From: Oscillospiraceae bacterium
GTDB taxonomy: Bacteria; Bacillota_A; Clostridia; Saccharofermentanales; Saccharofermentanaceae
Direction of reading: 5' to 3'
DNA: 21,720 bases
Assembly: GCA_902803365.1 (NCBI GenBank)
Contig: CADCPU010000244.1
Location: forward strand, 1 to 21,720
Position numbers and translations under genes: made by a program. Under the pieces are notes generated by a model. The model did not search any database. It saw nothing but the letters and a program-made list of their open reading frames with translations, and was not told the origin of the DNA. Position 1 is the first letter of the stretch; each line of letters opens with the position of its first letter. Below, in pieces: positions 1 to 7,024 of this stretch.

Positions 1-47
1 CAAACACCCAATACCGTTTTTCCGATGATCGAACTGAAATTATTCAT
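1..47 (-). CDS. 5' end of an unidentified gene, cut by the window edge
   Basis: Only the first 15 codons are inside the window, reading MNNFSSIIGKTVLGV. The start is convincing: ATG at 47-45 follows an AGGAG ribosome binding site at 60-56 with an 8-nt spacer. A strong promoter (130-158) and a leader with a hairpin (95-125) lie upstream. The peptide is too short to assign a family. The hydrophobic IIGKTVLGV stretch would fit an N-terminal membrane or signal segment, but that is only a guess. It is transcribed in the same direction as the next gene and separated from it by a terminator, so it is its own transcription unit. Confidence 0.7.
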   Translation of the reverse strand, partial: MNNFSSIIGKTVLGV

Positions 48-94
48 AATGATTACTCCTATGTATCTATCCCCGTGTATCTATTCCTGTGATT

Positions 95-125
95 CCCTTT
101 AGGAGGTCTCATACCTCCTTACGGG
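95..125 (-). promoter_or_regulatory. Leader hairpin with SD-like and anti-SD-like arms
   Basis: A 7-bp perfect inverted repeat (AGGAGGT 101-107, ACCTCCT 113-119) with a 5-nt loop is extended by CCC/GGG at 95-97 and 123-125 across two mismatches. It sits at the predicted transcript start of the gene at 1-47, so it would form the 5' end of that mRNA. One arm resembles a full Shine-Dalgarno sequence, the other the complementary 3' end of 16S rRNA. Between hairpin and RBS the 9-mer TGTATCTAT occurs twice (62-70 and 76-84, plus-strand sense). A role in mRNA stability or translation is inference. Confidence 0.5.
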
Positions 126-129
126 ATAT

Positions 130-158
130 ACTATGCCACACGAGGTATTATGTGTCAA
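130..158 (-). promoter_or_regulatory. Sigma-A-type promoter for the gene at 1-47
   Basis: On the minus strand a perfect TTGACA -35 box (158-153) is followed by a 17-bp spacer and a CATAGT -10 box (135-130). This places the transcription start near 123, about 76 nt before the start codon. Confidence 0.75.
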
Positions 159-171
159 GAGGTATAAATAC

Positions 172-215
172 AAAAATTGCAGTAAAAAATGTCCCGATGA
201 CATTTCCTACTGCAA
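172..215 (-). terminator. Rho-independent terminator of the GT-C-like membrane protein gene
   Basis: The arms TTGCAGTAGGAAATGTC and its near-complement (positions 177-215) form a 17-bp stem with two G-U pairs and a 5-nt loop, followed on the minus strand by five T (176-172). It begins 28 bp after the stop codon of the gene at 244-2157. Confidence 0.85.
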
Positions 216-243
216 TCCCTTGCTCGATAAATATTCAACGTGA

Positions 244-2157
244 TCAGATGTCCTGAATAAACTTCGTAAGTTCCTTAAACTGAGCAATGTCTTCGTTATG
301 GATGTAAAGCCTCTTTACTATGATCTCCTCGCCGTCGATGATCGTGCTGTCTGAAGCAACTTCGGCAAGTCCGGTACTCAGCAAGTCTTCGATCACCGGA
401 TCCACCTGATCGCTGTACTCGAATGCCAGCATCAGATCCTTGTTCGTCGGATAATACTCCTGGATGGTGTCATAGACATTCCTTCTTATGTCTTCTTCAG
501 AAGCATTCATATATGGAAAGTCACCGCAGAGCTTTAAGATCTCTCTTGAATACTCGCCTCCCAAGAAAGCATGTATATGCGCATAACTGTATCTTACGGA
601 AACAAACAGATCGTATCTGTCATTTGTGTTTCCGCGATTGAACTCATTATCCTTCATATCGAAATTCGGATATTCCGAACCGACAGCCAGATCCTGCATA
701 TAACGCGATACGGCAACCGAACCGTGCGGCAACAGATACTCGGAATGCGGATCTTCAGCAAGTCCCTTCAGATACTTGAGCTGAGGGAACAGCATGATCA
801 CGCAAAGAGGGACCGCGATCCACCAGGCTTCGATCTTCTTTTTCTTGATCTTATCCGTTATAAACTTGACCACACCGAACACACCCGATGTGATGATGAT
901 ACAGATGAACGGAGCCGAGATAAGTATTCTGAAATCATAAGCAATAGCGATAACGCAGCCTGCGATCGGGATGCCCGCGAAGATGATCTCTGCAAATCTC
1001 TTGGAGCAGAGAATACAGATTATTCCGAGTACAAAACAGACGGCATAGAACCACGGAAAGACCGGATATCCTATGGAGAACTGGCGCTGGAAAGAGGACG
1101 GAGCAAAGAGCATTTCAAAGAGGGTCTTAAGGTTTTCTTTGACCGGCGCAATTCCATTCAGTTGAACCTGCTCGAAGAACTCCTTCGTCATGCTCTCCTG
1201 CCTTATGTTGTACTCCTGCTTATGTGTAAAGATGTATCCGTACAAAGGTGCGACGGAAACAACATATCCGAGAAGTATCGTAAGTGCAGGCGCAGTATAT
1301 TCAACGATCTCCTTCTTCTTTTTTACGAACAGGAAGATGCCGTAGATCACCAGACATGCGATAAGTCCGTATATATACTGCTTACCCATGATGGAACTGC
1401 TCATCGTAAGACCTGCAAATATGCCTCCGATAAGAGCAGGCATAAATGCCTTATGCTTGAATGCTTTGACGATGCAATAGTATGAGATCATGAGGAGCGG
1501 TCCGCAGATGGCATAACGGTGTCCCATATAGACCTGTGTGAAGTTCAAAGGAAGGAACAGGAGCGTCAGTGCGCTGCAGATCGAGAACGTGATCTTCTCG
1601 CTTATCTCATATGCCGTGAGCATCGTAAATATGACCGTGAAATAACCGAGGACGATAAGGCCTGTATTAAACGTCAGCATATTGTATCCGAACAATCTGA
1701 AGAGGATCGACATATAGTAATGGAAAACGAGTTCTCGACTTATGTTTCCGATTTTACGATCAAAGAATATGATCTCAAAATTATCGTTCGTAAAACACTT
1801 GAGGCGCGCATCGAATATATCCCATGCACCGTCATCGAAAAGGCCGTAATTATTCCACGGCGCATTGTCGTAGTTATAGAAATGGAACATGAAATATGCG
1901 ACACTCACCGCGATCAGAGCGATGATAAACTTCTTCTTCGGCTTTAAGTCCTCAAGTTTGAACGTGATATAACCGCGGAACGAATATATCAGCAGGAACA
2001 AAGATACGGGATAGGAGAAAAAAGCGACGAAGTTATTTGCCACAGTATCCTTATACATAAGAAGCGTAGACAGGAACGTAATAAGCGCCAAAACGACCGC
2101 AGCGATAAATATCTTGCGATCGACCTTTTTGAATCGATCAAACTCCACTAACCTCAT
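244..2157 (-). CDS. Polytopic membrane protein, probable GT-C-type glycosyltransferase
   Basis: This 637-residue protein has about ten or more hydrophobic membrane segments in residues 15-460 and a soluble C-terminal tail of about 180 residues. After the third hydrophobic segment comes an outside loop with GLFDDGAWD (Asp108-Asp109). An acidic pair in the first long loop is the hallmark of the GT-C fold (ArnT/PMT/GT39-like enzymes, which move sugars from polyprenyl-phosphate donors outside the membrane). No single family signature is clear, so the assignment rests on topology and the acidic loop. It has its own promoter (2193-2221) and terminator (172-215). It neighbours a methyltransferase and an acyltransferase, compatible with surface-glycan decoration. 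The start ATG has only a modest AAAAGG/GGGG ribosome binding site. It could instead be an uncharacterised lipid-linked polymerase or ligase. Confidence 0.6.
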   Translation of the reverse strand: MRLVEFDRFKKVDRKIFIAAVVLALITFLSTLLMYKDTVANNFVAFFSYPVSLFLLIYSFRGYITFKLEDLKPKKKFIIALIAVSVAYFMFHFYNYDNAPWNNYGLFDDGAWDIFDARLKCFTNDNFEIIFFDRKIGNISRELVFHYYMSILFRLFGYNMLTFNTGLIVLGYFTVIFTMLTAYEISEKITFSICSALTLLFLPLNFTQVYMGHRYAICGPLLMISYYCIVKAFKHKAFMPALIGGIFAGLTMSSSIMGKQYIYGLIACLVIYGIFLFVKKKKEIVEYTAPALTILLGYVVSVAPLYGYIFTHKQEYNIRQESMTKEFFEQVQLNGIAPVKENLKTLFEMLFAPSSFQRQFSIGYPVFPWFYAVCFVLGIICILCSKRFAEIIFAGIPIAGCVIAIAYDFRILISAPFICIIITSGVFGVVKFITDKIKKKKIEAWWIAVPLCVIMLFPQLKYLKGLAEDPHSEYLLPHGSVAVSRYMQDLAVGSEYPNFDMKDNEFNRGNTNDRYDLFVSVRYSYAHIHAFLGGEYSREILKLCGDFPYMNASEEDIRRNVYDTIQEYYPTNKDLMLAFEYSDQVDPVIEDLLSTGLAEVASDSTIIDGEEIIVKRLYIHNEDIAQFKELTKFIQDI

Positions 2158-2192
2158 AACCTTTTCCCCGCAGATACTAATATACTTTTTCC

Positions 2193-2221
2193 ATTATATC
2201 TGTAAAGAAGTGTTAAGACAA
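2193..2221 (-). promoter_or_regulatory. Promoter of the membrane glycosyltransferase-like gene
   Basis: Minus-strand TTGTCT (-35, 2221-2216), 17-bp spacer, and a perfect TATAAT (-10, 2198-2193). The start codon is at 2157, giving a leader of roughly 30 nt. Confidence 0.75.
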
Positions 2222-2231
2222 TTGACCTGTA

Positions 2232-2972
2232 TCAGTTAAATCTCGCTTTGATGAGAAGGAAATCAGGCTTATGGAGATTATCCTCGTAATCAGGATATTC
2301 CTCGATCATCTTCGCGCTCGGATGAGGCTCGATCATACGCTCGATCGTAAAGCCGCCGTCCACCAAAGTATTTACTATAGTAGAGAACTTCCTGTGGTAT
2401 CTCTTGACGTTATCCACGAACCAGACGGACTCGTTTTCGCGCTCTATGCAATAATTCTTCAGATTAACGTGGATCTTCTTGCCGTTCTCGTCAAGCGTCC
2501 ATCTCTCGCCTGTCGTATGACATGTATTGATCGGATGCTCCTGGGAAAAGACGAATAATCCGCCCTTCGTAAGCTTCTTGCCGATGTTCCTGACGACACC
2601 CGCAAAATCCTCTACATAGTGCATCGCAAGGGAACTTATAACAATGTTAAACTGCCCTTCGACCTGATCCAAGTCCTCCATCGGGAGCCTTAGGTACGTG
2701 ATCTTCTCATCAGCGTTCTCTGCTCTTGCTACTTCGAGCATCTTCTCAGAGATATCGATTCCGACTACACTCTCGGCACCCAAACGGATGAATTCCTTAC
2801 AGTGCTCACCGAAGCCGCAGCCGAGGTCGAGGACGCGCATCCCCGTCAGATCCGGCAGCAAGGAAAAGAGTGCCGGCATCTCAAACAGAGTATTCGCGTT
2901 TACCTTACGCTCTCTGATCTTCTTGTAACCTTCGAAAAACGTCTCGTTGTCATAGATATTCTGTTTTGCCAT
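2232..2972 (-). CDS. Class I SAM-dependent methyltransferase
   Basis: A 246-residue soluble protein with the Rossmann-type SAM-binding motif VLDLGCGFGEH at residues 47-57, the acidic residue ending strand beta-2 (GID, Asp73) and a motif IV-like segment (FNIVISSLAMHYVED). This is the UbiE/methyltransferase-11/25 type of small-molecule methyltransferase. The C-terminal half carries YHRKFSTIVNTLVDGGF, typical of this group. The substrate cannot be inferred. The start ATG follows AGAGG with an 8-nt spacer. Its promoter (3007-3036) lies between it and the acyltransferase stop. The genes on both sides are membrane proteins with separate promoters, so a shared pathway is possible but not shown. Confidence 0.85.
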   Translation of the reverse strand: MAKQNIYDNETFFEGYKKIRERKVNANTLFEMPALFSLLPDLTGMRVLDLGCGFGEHCKEFIRLGAESVVGIDISEKMLEVARAENADEKITYLRLPMEDLDQVEGQFNIVISSLAMHYVEDFAGVVRNIGKKLTKGGLFVFSQEHPINTCHTTGERWTLDENGKKIHVNLKNYCIERENESVWFVDNVKRYHRKFSTIVNTLVDGGFTIERMIEPHPSAKMIEEYPDYEDNLHKPDFLLIKARFN

Positions 2973-3006
2973 GGTATATTCCTCTCTTCCTTTGATTTGG
3001 GAGGAA

Positions 3007-3036
3007 AGGATATCACTGATGAGTATTATTTGTCAA
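3007..3036 (-). promoter_or_regulatory. Promoter of the SAM methyltransferase gene
   Basis: A perfect TTGACA (-35, 3036-3031), an 18-bp spacer and TATCCT (-10, 3012-3007) on the minus strand, in the 70-bp gap after the acyltransferase stop. An ATATCC reading with a 17-bp spacer is also possible. Confidence 0.65.
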
Positions 3037-3042
3037 CAGCAT

Positions 3043-4146
3043 TCAGCTCAAGGTCTTAAGTTTAAGGACACGTCTCAGGAAGATGCTGAAGGCCAAAGAA
3101 ACACCGAGTGTGACTACAACTCTTGTGATAAAGAGCAAGAACGATAAACCTTCACTTCCGAACGCCTTAACTGAGAAGAAATGAACAAATGCGTTAAGGA
3201 TCACATAATTGAGCAGATCGGAATAGAGGTATATGCCGAAGCTGTATTTTTCTATTACATTGACGGATCTCCAATTAATTACCGATCTCTTGGAGAGGAT
3301 ATTGCAGAATGCATAGGTGCATATCATTCCGAAGATCGCGACAGGAACAGATATGAAAGATCTTAAGAGCTTAAGAGGTTCATTCGTACCCGGTATAAAG
3401 TCATTCAACTCATACAGGGCGAGCCAAAGGGCCAGGAAGAGACCATACGCCTTAATGTCCATCAGCGGTTCAAGCGCTACACGTTTTCTCTCGAACAACA
3501 TGCCTGTATAGAACCACAGGAAATAATGCGCGAAGCAAGACAGGATCCCTACAGGGATATATGTGAATGTCATAACACCGATGACACCTAGGATAAAAAG
3601 AACGATCGACAGCGGTCTTCCGATCTCCTCTTCTTTCTTTCTGATCAAAGTAAATACGATGGTCTCAAGAAACAAGGTCGGCAAGAACCAAAGATGTGTA
3701 TCACCCTGCATAAGATACTGACCAACGATGATATCTCTGAGGATATTCGAACTGAAGGCCCAATAGCCGGTAAGATACTTTATCGGCAAAGAAATTACTG
3801 TCGTAACTACCAAGAATGGAATAAGAAGTCTCTTCGCCTTATTCTTCATCGTAGTAAGAAGATCCCTCTTAGTTCCGTATTCCAGAAGGGCACCGCTCAA
3901 AGCTATATACATAGGCATATGAAAAGAATAGATGATACCCGTAAACAGACAAGTAGTTCTGTGAGCTATCGTATCCTCTATGGCGCATGCCTTCATAACG
4001 CCCGTCCAGTCAAATCCGCCGTAGTCAGTATATACGGTATAATAATTGGCATGACCTATAACCACCAGCAAGATGAGCAGGCATCTTAATATGACATATG
4101 TCTTTATACGATTATCTTGTTGTCCCACACTACTTCTCTCTTTCAC
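3043..4146 (-). CDS. Acyltransferase-3 (OafA/NodX) family membrane acyltransferase
   Basis: This 367-residue protein has about ten hydrophobic segments. The family signature is near the N-terminus: Arg21 in the first helix and His32 in IGHANYY, the R-x10-H pair thought to act in acyl transfer, followed by the SFHMPMYIALSGAL segment. Members acetylate or succinylate sugars, peptidoglycan or secondary metabolites at the membrane; the acceptor here is unknown. The GTG at 4146 has no visible ribosome binding site. The GTG at codon 7 (4128) is preceded by GAGAG seven bases upstream and may be the true start. It ends 70 bp before the methyltransferase start, within which that gene's promoter lies. 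Confidence 0.85.
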   Translation of the reverse strand: MKERSSVGQQDNRIKTYVILRCLLILLVVIGHANYYTVYTDYGGFDWTGVMKACAIEDTIAHRTTCLFTGIIYSFHMPMYIALSGALLEYGTKRDLLTTMKNKAKRLLIPFLVVTTVISLPIKYLTGYWAFSSNILRDIIVGQYLMQGDTHLWFLPTLFLETIVFTLIRKKEEEIGRPLSIVLFILGVIGVMTFTYIPVGILSCFAHYFLWFYTGMLFERKRVALEPLMDIKAYGLFLALWLALYELNDFIPGTNEPLKLLRSFISVPVAIFGMICTYAFCNILSKRSVINWRSVNVIEKYSFGIYLYSDLLNYVILNAFVHFFSVKAFGSEGLSFLLFITRVVVTLGVSLAFSIFLRRVLKLKTLS

Positions 4147-4170
4147 GCAAGATGATCTGTGATCAATAAG

Positions 4171-4179
4171 ATGATATCA
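4171..4179 (-). promoter_or_regulatory. Possible extended -10 promoter for the acyltransferase gene
   Basis: Minus-strand TGATATCAT is an extended -10 (TG, one base, TATCAT). No good -35 is seen at the proper distance. It lies about 20-45 bp upstream of the two candidate start codons. Confidence 0.35.
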
Positions 4180-4192
4180 CATCTGCACATCA

Positions 4193-4309
4193 CTAATAAC
4201 TTGAGATCTTTACTGCAGTCTTTGTATTCGGATAATACTCTACCCTGAGATCACAGTCTTTTTGTCCAAGAAGCGATACACCATAACTTTTCGCTATTTT
4301 ACTTTTCAT
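4193..4309 (-). CDS. Putative 38-residue protein coupled to the RlmD gene
   Basis: The ORF starts at ATG 4309-4307, which overlaps the TGA of the upstream rRNA methyltransferase gene as ATGA, the same arrangement as between folD and rlmD. A GGAG lies four to five bases upstream. It begins MKSKIAKSYG, ends VKISSY and stops at TAG 4195-4193. It is a basic, soluble-looking peptide with one Cys and no membrane segment or signal. No family is recognised. Position and coupling support translation; the small size means chance cannot be excluded. A remnant of a longer, truncated gene is the alternative. Confidence 0.45.
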   Translation of the reverse strand: MKSKIAKSYGVSLLGQKDCDLRVEYYPNTKTAVKISSY

Positions 4310-5445
4310 ACTTCTCCACTCTTCTGTAATAGCACAACACACTCAACATGCTCCGTAAACGGCATCATATCAAGCGGATAGATCTCGCTTGCCTTATAGC
4401 CCTTTTTCGCGAAAATACCCAGGTCTCTTGCAAGAGTCTTAGGATCGCATGAGATGTAGCAGATCTTCGAAGGGTTAAGATCGACTGCGGCATTGATGAA
4501 TTCGTTCGTAGTTCCCGCTCTCGGCGGATCCAAAACGATCACGTCAAAGTCCATCTTTCCCTTGTTCTTCTGCATATATTGGGTGCAGTCCATACAGGTG
4601 AATTCAACATTCTTGAGATCGTTATGACGTGCATTGTCTCTCGCGCAATCAACGGCCTCACGATTAAGCTCGACGCCTGTAACTTTCTTTACTTTGGAAG
4701 CAAGACAGATACCGATACTGCCGGTTCCGCAATATGCATCGAGAACCTTCTCGTCGCCCTTAAAGTCGCAGAGCTCTATCGCTTTTGAATAGAGTTTCTC
4801 TGTCTGATCGTGATTGATCTGGAAAAACGCAGAAGGAGATATCTTAAATGATCTTCCGAGGACCTTGTCCACGATATATCCCTTGCCGTATGCCGTCGTT
4901 GATCTGTTTCCGAGTATCATGGAATCACGTCTGTCATTGACGTTTATTACGACAGTGGTTATCTCCGGATGTTCCTTAAGAAGAAGGCGGACAAAATCCT
5001 TCTTGCCCGGGAATACAGGAGCTGCCGTTACGAGCACGACCATTATCTCGCCCGTCGATGCGAATCGAAGGAGCGTTCTTCTATAAAAGCCTCTTCCAAT
5101 CTTCTCGTCATAGATCATGAGCTTAAAAGACGTTATGAGCTTTGAGATAGTCTTCAAGATAGAGGCTGCACGCTTATCTTCTATAAGGCAGCCGTCGTTT
5201 TGAACGATCCTGTGCGAGCCTTCCTCATATGTTCCGTATACGATCTTGCCCTTTTCGCGAACGTATGCGGCATGGACCTTATTGCGATAGCAATACGGAT
5301 CATCTGCCGGGATGATGTCGTTGACCTTCGCAAATCTCCCCAAAAGAGCAGAAACTTCCTTCTGCTTTGCTTTTAAGGAAGTTTCATACGTGTCGTTTAT
5401 ATATGCGCAACCGCCGCATTTTTTGGCAAGTGCGCAATTACTCAT
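4306..5445 (-). CDS. rlmD: 23S rRNA (uracil-C5)-methyltransferase, RlmD/RumA family
   Basis: The enzyme methylates a uracil C5 in 23S rRNA (U1939 in E. coli; Firmicute homologues may also do U747) using SAM. The 379-residue protein has the [4Fe-4S] ligand set Cys4, Cys10, Cys13 (C-x5-C-x2-C) and Cys86, the SAM motif DAYCGTGSIGI (235-245), FFQIN near 207-211, LDPPRAG (305-311), the nucleophile Cys333 in ISCDP, and the general-base segment TEHVECV (Glu365). The Fe-S cysteines start at residue 4, so the usual N-terminal TRAM RNA-binding domain is missing. Its ATG overlaps the folD stop as ATGA. A related tRNA m5U54 methyltransferase activity cannot be fully excluded. Confidence 0.9.
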   Translation of the reverse strand: MSNCALAKKCGGCAYINDTYETSLKAKQKEVSALLGRFAKVNDIIPADDPYCYRNKVHAAYVREKGKIVYGTYEEGSHRIVQNDGCLIEDKRAASILKTISKLITSFKLMIYDEKIGRGFYRRTLLRFASTGEIMVVLVTAAPVFPGKKDFVRLLLKEHPEITTVVINVNDRRDSMILGNRSTTAYGKGYIVDKVLGRSFKISPSAFFQINHDQTEKLYSKAIELCDFKGDEKVLDAYCGTGSIGICLASKVKKVTGVELNREAVDCARDNARHNDLKNVEFTCMDCTQYMQKNKGKMDFDVIVLDPPRAGTTNEFINAAVDLNPSKICYISCDPKTLARDLGIFAKKGYKASEIYPLDMMPFTEHVECVVLLQKSGEV

Positions 5446-6284
5446 GCTCTCAAAGCTCCGTTTACTGTGTGCTTCAAGAGAACAGATGTCGTAACGGATC
5501 CGACTCCTCTCGGAACAGGCGTGATGCCTTCAACGATAGCGCAGACTGATGCAAAGTCCACATCGCCGCAGAGCTTGCCGTTCTCATCAACGTTCATTCC
5601 GACGTCGATAACATACTGTCCTTCGCGAACATAATCACCGTTGAGCATCTTTGCAACACCTGCGCAGGCAACGATGATGTCTGCAGCCTTACACTCGGCC
5701 TTAAGATCAGCTGTCTTTGTGTGGCAGATCGTAACTGTTGCATTCTCGCCCATGAGGAGCATCGATACAGGCTTACCGATAACAAGGCTTCTTCCTACTA
5801 CCGTTACCTTCTTACCCTTAAGTTCGATACCATAGAACTTCAAGATCTCGATAACTGCCTGAGCCGTGCAAGGAGGGAATGTATTCTTATCTCCTGCAAA
5901 TACGCCTGCAAGGCTTGCCGTTCCCATGGAATCAACATCCTTGGAAGGAGCGATGATCTCCTTGATCCTTGCCTCCGACAATGTCTTCGGGAGCGGTCTG
6001 AACATCAGGATACCGTGGATATCGCTGTTGTTGTTTGCTTCGATTATCGCAGCCTCGAGATCGTCCTGTGTACAATCTTCAGGAAGCTCCTTGACTACTA
6101 CTTTACAGTTCATGCTGTCGAACTTCTTAAGAAGTCCGCGCTCATATGCAAGGTCGTCTTCCCTCGCGCCTACACGAACGACTTCGAGAGTAGGAACGAT
6201 GCCCTTATTCTTAAGTTCGTCGATCGTTACTGCAAGTTCCTCATTGATCTTATCTGCTGCGGGTTTACCCAATAATTCTTTCAT
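5442..6284 (-). CDS. folD: Methylenetetrahydrofolate dehydrogenase FolD, variant lacking cyclohydrolase residues
   Basis: FolD oxidises 5,10-methylene-THF to methenyl-THF with NAD(P) and in most bacteria also hydrolyses methenyl-THF. The 280-residue protein has the substrate domain (1-120, including KDVDSM at 115-120), the nucleotide-binding motif GRSLVIGKPVSMLL and the C-terminal PRGVGSVTTSVLL. The start chosen is ATG 6284, preceded by GAGG 9 bases upstream; the in-frame extension to 6356 would overlap fchA by 53 bp. Oddity: the essential cyclohydrolase Lys (human K56, Y-x3-K) is Leu51 here, with Lys shifted to 53-54, and the catalytic Gln (human Q100, VQLPL) is Phe95 (MFRPLP). The separate FchA gene 19 bp upstream would supply that step. 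Translationally coupled to rlmD by ATGA. Confidence 0.93.
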   Translation of the reverse strand: MKELLGKPAADKINEELAVTIDELKNKGIVPTLEVVRVGAREDDLAYERGLLKKFDSMNCKVVVKELPEDCTQDDLEAAIIEANNNSDIHGILMFRPLPKTLSEARIKEIIAPSKDVDSMGTASLAGVFAGDKNTFPPCTAQAVIEILKFYGIELKGKKVTVVGRSLVIGKPVSMLLMGENATVTICHTKTADLKAECKAADIIVACAGVAKMLNGDYVREGQYVIDVGMNVDENGKLCGDVDFASVCAIVEGITPVPRGVGSVTTSVLLKHTVNGALRA

Positions 6285-6303
6285 CAGTCTTTTCCTCTTC
6301 TTA

Positions 6304-6918
6304 TCAATTTGAAAGTCCTTCGTAGACTTCCTTATATGCCTTGTCGCAGATCGCAACTATCTCGTCGATCGCTCTGTTCGTCTCTTCATTGAGCTGTTCT
6401 GCGTACTTTCTGTTCTTCATGAGCTTTGTGTTGATATATACGTTCATGGCAGCGCCCGTTGCTGCGGCTCTGCATGCCGAAGCTGCTACACCGACGTCAC
6501 TGATCGCAAGCCTTGAACCCTTGGTTACGAGTTCTTCCACGAGTGCTGCAACTTCCTTGCACTTGATGACGATGTCATAAGGTGCCTGAGCTGCAACTAC
6601 AAGAGCAGCCTCAAGTATATCATCACGCTCAGGATCATCCTTAGGGATACCGTAAGCCTTCGAGAGAGGCTCAAATGCATCAGCATCCTTCTGCATGAGA
6701 TCCAGAAGCTCATTATTCAGATATTTGGAATCGGCAAGGATGCGCTCGATATCGATCTGATATTCCGCATACTTCTTCTTGCCTGTGGTAAGTTCTCCCA
6801 CCATCGAGCAGAGCGATGCACTTAATGCTCCCATAAGAGCGCTTGCTCCTCCGCCGCCCGGTACAGGTGCGTTTGAACATAATTCTTCGGTAAACTGCTT
6901 GATCGTCTTGTCTTTCAT
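6304..6918 (-). CDS. fchA: Methenyl-THF cyclohydrolase / cyclodeaminase family protein FchA
   Basis: This 204-residue helical protein belongs to the formiminotransferase-cyclodeaminase C-terminal family. The signature is NAPVPGGGGASALMGALSAS at residues 16-35. In clostridia and acetogens, stand-alone members (FchA) convert 5,10-methenyl-THF to 10-formyl-THF in the cytosol; homologues in histidine breakdown deaminate formimino-THF. Placement just before folD supports the cyclohydrolase role, and no histidine-degradation gene is seen nearby. The start ATG follows AGAGGTAAG. It is the first gene of the fchA-folD-rlmD operon; no clear promoter was found in the 100 bp upstream. Confidence 0.9.
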   Translation of the reverse strand: MKDKTIKQFTEELCSNAPVPGGGGASALMGALSASLCSMVGELTTGKKKYAEYQIDIERILADSKYLNNELLDLMQKDADAFEPLSKAYGIPKDDPERDDILEAALVVAAQAPYDIVIKCKEVAALVEELVTKGSRLAISDVGVAASACRAAATGAAMNVYINTKLMKNRKYAEQLNEETNRAIDEIVAICDKAYKEVYEGLSN

Positions 6919-6984
6919 GGATTCTTACCTCTTATTTTATTCACTCGTTATAGTTTAACACATTATCCTATTATTCTTAACTTC

Positions 6985-7017
6985 AAAAGAGGTCGTCTTA
7001 ATAAAAAGACGACCTCT
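6985..7017 (-). terminator. Terminator of the downstream NlpC/P60 gene
   Basis: A 12-bp perfect stem (AGAGGTCGTCTT / AAGACGACCTCT, 6988-6999 and 7006-7017) with a 6-nt loop is followed by TTTT on the minus strand. It begins 8 bp after the stop codon at 7025. Confidence 0.9.
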
Positions 7018-7024
7018 CATTAGG

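Noticed and set aside
571..1485. Long plus-strand reading frame of 304 codons
   Set aside because: It is antisense to the GT-C-like membrane gene, whose promoter, terminator and hydrophobic pattern are clear. The antisense product is charged and has no recognisable domain or ribosome binding site.
6285..6356. Upstream extension of folD
   Set aside because: It would overlap fchA by 53 bp and adds residues foreign to FolD; the ATG at 6284 has a proper GAGG site.
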